Of a stretch of 6,852 nt of DNA, positions 1 to 4,700 are shown piece by piece (position 1 is the stretch's first letter; the number at the start of each line of letters is the position of its first letter). The notes beneath the pieces are model-generated. The model did no database searches. It was not told the origin of the DNA and saw only the letters and a list, made by a program, of their open reading frames with translations. The translations under genes were made by a program, and so were the position numbers. The stretch is taken from positions 1 to 6,852 of the forward strand of contig DSBE01000239.1 in NCBI GenBank assembly GCA_011053085.1, written 5' to 3'. The DNA is from Chloroflexota bacterium (GTDB lineage: Bacteria; Chloroflexota; Anaerolineae; Anaerolineales; Anaerolineaceae).

Positions 1-2228
1 CTATGGTTCCTGGCCTCTTCTTCCATATTAAATTGAAGATTGATCCGAATCCAATCATTGAAAAATCGTACGAGGGTCCCATCGGAGATGAGGGCAATGT
101 CTTTTTCAACAATTTGCATGGCTTCTTCAAAAAAGTGGTTGCTATCAGCCGGGGCGAGCATGTGTGCAGCATGTCTGGCCGCAATCTCATAATGGACAAA
201 AGTCAACCATGTGTGCCCTGCGGCTCGATAATGTGATGCAATCACCGCAGCGTAGGGGGCCACGTTGGGTTCGTAGAGTTGTGCCAGTCCTTTGGCAATT
301 GCCAGATGCAATCGCTGCCCTTTGGCCTGGCTCAGGTTTTCTATCACTTTCTCCCGCACCAGTGTGTGTGAAAATTGATAGCTTAAATCATGGCCCGGCT
401 CTCGGATTGGCAATAACAAATGATTGGTTTCTAATTCATCAAGGCCTTCCAATATTGTCTCAAATGATTCGGCCATCACGCCCAGAAGGTGGCTCTGCAG
501 GATTGGGCTGTCCAATATTGCGCAGTATTGCAACAGTGCCTGGGCTGTTGGTGATAACTGTTCGAACTTTTCCTGAAACCAGTTTGGGAACGAAAGTGCC
601 GTTGTCAGTGCTATGGATGTCCCTGGGCCTTGCGTTGCGGATTGGGCGGATGTCTCCATCAGCGACATCAGGCTCAGCAATGTATTATTTTCTGACTGTT
701 TATGAATAATCTCCAGAACCGACCGGTCCAATTGGACACCAATGGCGGAGTTTGCCAGCTGCTCCCATTCGCTTATAGTCAACGGTTGTAAATCAAAGGC
801 TGGCAGTGAGGTGCTGAGTTGTTTCACCAGATCTTTTTTCCAATCAGAAAAGAGATTTTTGTCACCGGTCATCAGCAGAAAGCCATGCTCAGGAAATACA
901 TGATGCTCTATGAGGTATTCAATGATGCGCAGACTGGTAAAGTCAGCATGATGGATATCATCCAGGACAATGCAGAATTTTTCAGTAGACAGATGGTGGC
1001 AAAATAACCATTGGACTGTTTCCATCAGGTGCCGCATTTTTTCTTTGGGCGGAATGTCAGCGTAAATGGAAATCTTGGCGCTGTTTTGGCCTAGTTCGGG
1101 AAACAATGGGGTCAGAAACTCTTTCTCCCGCTCGGGCAGAGCCGCCAATTGATGCGGTTGCTGCATTTGCCGCAATAACTGCCGTATAACAGCGTTGGGC
1201 ATGTTGCTCATTATCGGTTGAATTGTAAGGTGAACGAGCTGGTGGTTTTGCAGAAAGCGGCGAACGATCTCGTACGCAGTGCGTGACTTGCCGATGCCAG
1301 TTTTACCGGTAAGTATAATGCCTGGGACATTGCCAGGTTGCCTTTGAATCGATGACATGATGTCTGCATTGCCGACATAGGGTAATTGGTAAGCAAATTG
1401 GCGCAGCCATGCTTGTTCTCGTTCGCTGGCAGGCTGAATCATGGGATTCATCAGTGTCTGGATGAATTGGTTCAGGATGGTTGTCTCCAAAACCAGACCG
1501 GCTTGTTCTGCCATGGGGCGTAAATAAGTCAGATAGTTGTTTGCCATCCCGTATTGTTGTGATTCAATCATATAATCGAATAATTGATAGTGGAATGAAA
1601 CATGAAAATTGGTTGGGCTCGCCAGAAAATCGACATATTGAATGGCTTTGTTGAAATTGCCCTCAGATAAACAATGAAAAACCATTCGCTCTACTAAAAT
1701 ATTGCGGTTGATCTCCAACTGATTTCCGAATTGGGTCAACCATTCGTCAAACATTTCGGTGGATGGCAACTTGGACGTATTGAGAAATGTGCGGTCAGTC
1801 CACAAAGAGAGAGCTTGCTCATATTCGCGCGCTAATTTTTCGGGCAAAGCGCTTCTTTGCGGGATGGATTGCACCTGGGGGACCAGGTTTATGTACAGTT
1901 GTAAGAAATCTAACACATCACAGCCAACGAAGGTTCTGTCAAAATACACATGGGTGGGTGTGGTGATCAGAAAATATTTTTCGGGAAGGCTGCCCCGCAG
2001 TTTTGAAAGCGTCTCACGCAGGGCTGTCGTTCCCCGTGATGCTGAGGCTTCTGGCCAGAACATCAACTGCAAATCAGCCCGGCTGGTGGGTTTGTCCTGG
2101 CATGCCAAATAATATGCCATGGCACGTACAATGCTGCGGGTCATGAAAAATTCGGTACCATTGGCATATAGGCGCGGGGGGCCTAGCAGCGAAAATTTTA
2201 GTGGCGGGGTTGATAATTCGAGGGTCAT
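1..2228 (-). CDS. BTAD/SARP-type transcriptional activator fused to a P-loop NTPase (C-terminus beyond window)
   Basis: The reading frame is open from the ATG at 2228 to the left edge (742 codons, no stop), so the C-terminus is missing. Residues about 9-100 look like the winged-helix DNA-binding domain of SARP-type regulators (KFSLLGPPRL, then TSRADLQLMFWPE and ALRETLSKLRGSLPE). Residues about 103-260 resemble the helical BTAD region. A Walker A motif GKTGIGKS lies at 308-315 and a Walker B motif IVLDD at 420-424, as in STAND/AAA_16 ATPases. The rest (about 560-742) is helical and TPR-like (IASHYRAAG near 663-671). In this family a signal is thought to be sensed by the NTPase and repeat parts to switch on DNA binding; the ligand here is unknown. 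No in-frame start exists between this ATG and the upstream stop, so the start is well constrained although its ribosome site is weak. It is divergent from the permease gene, a possible target. Family assignment is firm; regulon is not. Confidence 0.9.
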   Translation of the reverse strand, partial: MTLELSTPPLKFSLLGPPRLYANGTEFFMTRSIVRAMAYYLACQDKPTSRADLQLMFWPEASASRGTTALRETLSKLRGSLPEKYFLITTPTHVYFDRTFVGCDVLDFLQLYINLVPQVQSIPQRSALPEKLAREYEQALSLWTDRTFLNTSKLPSTEMFDEWLTQFGNQLEINRNILVERMVFHCLSEGNFNKAIQYVDFLASPTNFHVSFHYQLFDYMIESQQYGMANNYLTYLRPMAEQAGLVLETTILNQFIQTLMNPMIQPASEREQAWLRQFAYQLPYVGNADIMSSIQRQPGNVPGIILTGKTGIGKSRTAYEIVRRFLQNHQLVHLTIQPIMSNMPNAVIRQLLRQMQQPHQLAALPEREKEFLTPLFPELGQNSAKISIYADIPPKEKMRHLMETVQWLFCHHLSTEKFCIVLDDIHHADFTSLRIIEYLIEHHVFPEHGFLLMTGDKNLFSDWKKDLVKQLSTSLPAFDLQPLTISEWEQLANSAIGVQLDRSVLEIIHKQSENNTLLSLMSLMETSAQSATQGPGTSIALTTALSFPNWFQEKFEQLSPTAQALLQYCAILDSPILQSHLLGVMAESFETILEGLDELETNHLLLPIREPGHDLSYQFSHTLVREKVIENLSQAKGQRLHLAIAKGLAQLYEPNVAPYAAVIASHYRAAGHTWLTFVHYEIAARHAAHMLAPADSNHFFEEAMQIVEKDIALISDGTLVRFFNDWIRINLQFNMEEEARNH

Positions 2229-2257
2229 GCCTGATCTTGTGTGATTTTCCTTTTCAC

Positions 2258-2263
2258 ATTATA
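2258..2263 (-). promoter_or_regulatory. Candidate -10 box for the BTAD regulator
   Basis: Read on the minus strand this is a perfect TATAAT, placed 29 bases before the regulator ATG, which would give a leader of roughly 20 bases. I see no convincing -35 hexamer at 16-18 bases upstream, so the call rests on the -10 match and its position alone. A purine run (AAAAGGAAAA, 2254 down to 2245) follows it but is about 16 bases from the ATG, too far for a typical ribosome site. Confidence 0.35.
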
Positions 2264-2283
2264 CGTTGATTGGTGGAATTATA

Positions 2284-2302
2284 GGGAGGTTCTGGTAGAA
2301 TG
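2284..2302 (+). promoter_or_regulatory. Shine-Dalgarno-like GGGAGG serving an out-of-frame ATG before the permease
   Basis: GGGAGG at 2284-2289 is the best ribosome-binding match in the spacer, but it lies 21 bases before the permease ATG (2311). Ten bases after it is another ATG at 2300, in a different frame from the permease. That ATG opens an 18-codon ORF. The stretch also contains an extended -10-like TGGTAGAAT (2293-2301); if that is the promoter, the transcript would start at about 2308 and the permease would be nearly leaderless. The two readings are mutually exclusive, and the sequence does not settle which is used. Confidence 0.35.
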
Positions 2303-2356
2303 GGTCAGAAATGGAAAAAGCCAGCGTTGTTCAACGAATCAAAGTCGATGCCCTGA
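2300..2356 (+). CDS. Possible 18-residue leader ORF overlapping the permease start
   Basis: ATG at 2300 opens an 18-codon frame (begins MGQKWKKPAL, ends KSMP) that stops with TGA at 2354-2356. It has the only good Shine-Dalgarno match in the spacer. The stop overlaps an in-frame permease ATG (Met16, 2356-2358) as TGATG, the classic geometry of translational coupling. The ORF covers the permease start codon and 15 further codons in another frame. It may be chance in a short region; no homology can be claimed for so small a peptide. It is listed because it bears on which permease start is used. Confidence 0.2.
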   Translation: MGQKWKKPALFNESKSMP

Positions 2357-3225
2357 TGCTCCTGATCGCATTCATCTGGGGCAGCGCGTTTACGGCGCAA
2401 CAATTGGCCGCCAGGTCTTTGGGCACTTTCGCCATTATCGGTTTGCGATTTTTGGGTGCCGGATTGCTGCTGCTGCTTTTATTTCGCTTTCGCATCCAAC
2501 TGTCTAAACAGGCGATTTGGCAGAGTGTTGGTATCGGGGTCTTGTTGTTCAGCGCCAGCGCTCTGCAGCAAGTTGCACTGCTGGTCAGCACCGTGGGGAA
2601 TGCCGGGTTTATCACGGGTATGTATGTGGTCTTTATTCCGGTATTTTTGTCTTTGTTCTGGCGCAAACGTATCTGGTGGAACGCCTGGGCGGCGGTTGTG
2701 CTGGTGCTGACAGGCCTCTATTTGCTAACCAGCTCGGGCGGTTCTCAGGTCACCCGCGGAGATGTGCTTTTGATCGGGAGTTCCATTTTGTATGCTTTTC
2801 AAATGATCGCACTGTCGCATGTGGTGCGCCATTCGGACCCCTACCAGATTGCTGTGGTTCAGTTCCTGGCTTGTGGCCTTTTGGGTATGGGGGCAGCGGC
2901 GTTTTTTGAACAAAATACGCTGGCAGGCATCCAACAAGCCTGGCAGCCGATGTTGTTCCTGACTGTGCTTGCCACCGGTGTGGCGTTCACGTTGCAGGGG
3001 GTGGCGCAAAAAATCGCCGAACCTACCGACGCTGCCATTTTTCTGTCGATGGAATCGGTATTCGCAGCACTGGTCGGTGTGATCTACTTGCAAGAGAGTT
3101 TCACGCCCTGGCAGATGGCTGGCTGCGGGTTGATGTTTGCGGCGATGGTGCTTTCACAAATCGAATTTCAACGCAAGAAAGACATGCTTTCAGGCAAGTT
3201 CACACCCATCGAGATCATTGAATGA
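2311..3225 (+). CDS. EamA/DMT-superfamily permease
   Basis: A 304-residue inner-membrane protein of the drug/metabolite transporter superfamily, of usual length, with about ten hydrophobic segments (roughly 13-31, 39-58, 69-92, 98-117, 123-139, 150-170, 177-199, 211-230, 238-260, 265-282) and a short charged tail. It is two tandem EamA units. Typical motifs are FIWGSAF (21-27) in helix 1, GFITGMYVVFIP (99-110) in helix 4, and MESVFAALVGVIYLQES (247-263) in helix 9. Members export or import small metabolites such as amino acids or sugars; the substrate cannot be read from sequence. The start at 2311 is preferred because KVDALMLLIAFIWG (11-24) matches the usual beginning of these proteins and the frame is closed just upstream (TAG at 2296), but its ribosome site is poor; Met16 (2356) is the alternative. 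It is divergent from the BTAD regulator, and its last 11 bases overlap the end of the phosphorylase gene. Confidence 0.93.
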   Translation: MEKASVVQRIKVDALMLLIAFIWGSAFTAQQLAARSLGTFAIIGLRFLGAGLLLLLLFRFRIQLSKQAIWQSVGIGVLLFSASALQQVALLVSTVGNAGFITGMYVVFIPVFLSLFWRKRIWWNAWAAVVLVLTGLYLLTSSGGSQVTRGDVLLIGSSILYAFQMIALSHVVRHSDPYQIAVVQFLACGLLGMGAAAFFEQNTLAGIQQAWQPMLFLTVLATGVAFTLQGVAQKIAEPTDAAIFLSMESVFAALVGVIYLQESFTPWQMAGCGLMFAAMVLSQIEFQRKKDMLSGKFTPIEIIE

Positions 3226-4519
3226 TGTCATAGAAGAGGGGCAGCGGAGGCACTTCTTCATCAACAATGTGGTGGGCAGACAGGAGTCGCTTTTTGGCGG
3301 CTTCTAACTTTTCTTGATCGTTGGCATGTATCCAGCACAATGGCTCTCCCTGGGTGACATGATCGCCGACTTTATGGAGAATAGTGATACCGACTGCAGG
3401 GTCAATGCTGTCGCTTTTGCTGGCTCTGCCGGCGCCAAGGTCAACAGCGGTCTCACCCACCTCTCTGGCATGGATGGTTTGCAGGTAACCAGTTCGGGGG
3501 GCTTCCAGTGGTTCGACGAACTGGGCAGTGGGAAGCAATGATAAATCATCAACGTAGCGGATATCGCCGCCTTGCGCATCAACCAACTGGCGGAATTTGT
3601 CATAGGCACGGGCAGAATTGATGGCATCCTGTGCCATGCTGCGTGCCTGATCGAGGGTCTGGGCTTGTTTACCCAGCACAAGCATGTGCGATGCAACGGT
3701 GAGGCAATGTTCCCTGTAGTCAGCTGGCGCGTCCCCACGCAAGGCTTCTACGGCTTCTTTGAGTTCTAATGCATTGCCAACCTGTGAACCAAGCGGTTGA
3801 TTCATGTCAGAAAGCAGGCAAACCACCTGGCGGTCTGCGTTATGCCCAATAGCGGTCATAATTTCTGCCAATACCCTGGCCTCTTGGAGAGTTTGCATGA
3901 AAGCGCCCACACCGGTTTTCACATCGAGGAGGATAGCATCTGCGCCGGCTGCCAATTTTTTGCTCATGATGGAGGAAGCGATCAATGGCAGGGATTGCAC
4001 TGTACCGGTCACATCACGTAAGGCATACAGGATGCCATCAGCGGGAGCAAGGTTAGCACTCTGGCCGGTGAGGACAATGCCGATATCGGACAATTGATCC
4101 ATGAACTCTTGTGGCGTCAGGTTGGTGCGGTATCCGGGGATGGATTGAATTTTGTCCAGCGTGCCGCCGCTGAAACCCAGCCCGCGCCCCGACATTTTTC
4201 CGACTGGCAGGCCACAGGCGGCAACGATGGGGGCGACGGTGAGGCTGGTTTTGTCACCAACCCCGCCAGTGGAATGTTTGTCGACGGTAAAAGGAACCAC
4301 AGGGGAAAGGTCTAACGTGTCGCCTGATTGCGCCATGGCGAGGGTCAGATCGGTGGTCTCGCGGTCGGTCATGCCATTCAAAAGTACCGCCATTGCCCAG
4401 GCTGCCACCTGATAGTCAGGAATGGTGCCTTCGGTCAAGCCTTGCACGAAGAAATGGATTTCTTCGCTGGACAATTCCAACTGATCTCGTTTGTTTATGA
4501 TCACGTCAACGGCACGCAT
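3215..4519 (-). CDS. pdp: Pyrimidine-nucleoside phosphorylase (thymidine phosphorylase family)
   Basis: A complete 434-residue cytosolic enzyme that splits uridine or (deoxy)thymidine with phosphate into base and (deoxy)ribose-1-phosphate, for pyrimidine salvage. The phosphate-binding signature DKHSTGGVGDK is at 80-90, the family signature SGRGLGFSGGTLDK at 110-123, and the C-terminal PYNP_C-type domain at about 345-420. Catalytic and base-binding positions known from Bacillus and E. coli enzymes are present: K81, H82, S83, S92, S110, T120, R168, S183, K187. Lys108 matches my recollection of broad-specificity Bacillus PyNP, where thymidine phosphorylases tend to have Met; this favours Pdp over DeoA but is not decisive. 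Within the signature, F116, S117 and Q125 replace the common H, T and E. The start has a good AAGGAG six bases upstream. No other deo or salvage gene is adjacent. Its 3' end overlaps the convergent permease gene. Confidence 0.95.
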   Translation of the reverse strand: MRAVDVIINKRDQLELSSEEIHFFVQGLTEGTIPDYQVAAWAMAVLLNGMTDRETTDLTLAMAQSGDTLDLSPVVPFTVDKHSTGGVGDKTSLTVAPIVAACGLPVGKMSGRGLGFSGGTLDKIQSIPGYRTNLTPQEFMDQLSDIGIVLTGQSANLAPADGILYALRDVTGTVQSLPLIASSIMSKKLAAGADAILLDVKTGVGAFMQTLQEARVLAEIMTAIGHNADRQVVCLLSDMNQPLGSQVGNALELKEAVEALRGDAPADYREHCLTVASHMLVLGKQAQTLDQARSMAQDAINSARAYDKFRQLVDAQGGDIRYVDDLSLLPTAQFVEPLEAPRTGYLQTIHAREVGETAVDLGAGRASKSDSIDPAVGITILHKVGDHVTQGEPLCWIHANDQEKLEAAKKRLLSAHHIVDEEVPPLPLFYDIIQ

Positions 4520-4525
4520 AAGAGG

Positions 4526-4531
4526 CTCCTT
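4526..4531 (-). promoter_or_regulatory. Ribosome binding site of the phosphorylase gene
   Basis: Read on the minus strand this is AAGGAG, separated by six bases (CCTCTT) from the ATG at 4519. It is the clearest Shine-Dalgarno site in the window and fixes the phosphorylase start. Confidence 0.85.
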
Positions 4532-4540
4532 GAAATTCGA

Positions 4541-4561
4541 TTATAATAATGCTTATTATAA
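4541..4561. repeat. Perfect A+T-only inverted repeat upstream of the phosphorylase gene
   Basis: TTATAATAA (4541-4549), a TGC centre, and TTATTATAA (4553-4561) form a perfect 9-base inverted repeat. It lies 21-42 bases before the phosphorylase ATG, where the core promoter would be expected. On the minus strand two TATAAT hexamers occur in and at the edge of it (4560 down to 4555, and 4545 down to 4540), so it may be the -10 region, an operator, or both. No good -35 partner is visible. Low-complexity A/T composition makes chance symmetry more likely than for a mixed sequence. Confidence 0.6.
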
Positions 4562-4593
4562 CCGAACGTAATCCCTGCTCCGACTTCAACCAA

Positions 4594-4623
4594 TTGCCGT
4601 CCATCCATAGATAGGGGTACAAT
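4594..4623 (+). promoter_or_regulatory. Candidate sigma-70-type promoter for the propeller membrane protein
   Basis: TTGCCG (4594-4599) and TACAAT (4618-4623) are separated by 18 bases and match four and five of six consensus positions. Transcription would start near 4630, leaving a leader of about 70 bases before the ATG at 4701. It is the best -35/-10 pair I found in the non-coding parts of the window. Confidence 0.5.
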
Positions 4624-4680
4624 ATCTGTAACACGAACCATCACAGCTCTCATGAGCCCATGGCAGCATCCCAACCACAT

Positions 4681-4697
4681 GAAGGTGATTCAGGTAG
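4681..4697 (+). promoter_or_regulatory. Ribosome binding region of the propeller membrane protein
   Basis: Two partial Shine-Dalgarno matches precede the ATG at 4701: GAAGGTGA (4681-4688, 12 bases away) and AGGTAG (4692-4697, three bases away). Neither is ideal. The start is still preferred because the TPR-like module begins within ten residues of it. Confidence 0.45.
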
Positions 4698-4700
4698 AGA

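Noticed and set aside
164..709. Plus-strand ORF of 181 codons opposite the BTAD regulator
   Set aside because: It runs antisense to a long frame with clear domain motifs, its translation shows no recognisable domain, and it has no convincing ribosome site. It is best explained as a shadow of the regulator.
1759..2112. Plus-strand ORF of 117 codons within the BTAD regulator region
   Set aside because: It is antisense to the well-matched BTAD region and has no features of its own.
2725..3093. Minus-strand ORF of 122 codons opposite the permease
   Set aside because: The permease frame has ten hydrophobic segments and EamA motifs through this stretch; the opposite frame is His- and Gln-rich with no domain pattern.
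3177..3191. GAAAG-ACATG-CTTTC hairpin near the end of the permease gene, considered as a terminator
   Set aside because: The stem is only five bases and A/T-rich, it lies inside the permease coding region, and no T run follows on either strand.
4650..4657. CTCATGAG palindrome in the leader of the propeller protein gene
   Set aside because: Eight-base palindromes are common by chance, and there is no second copy or stable extended stem around it.
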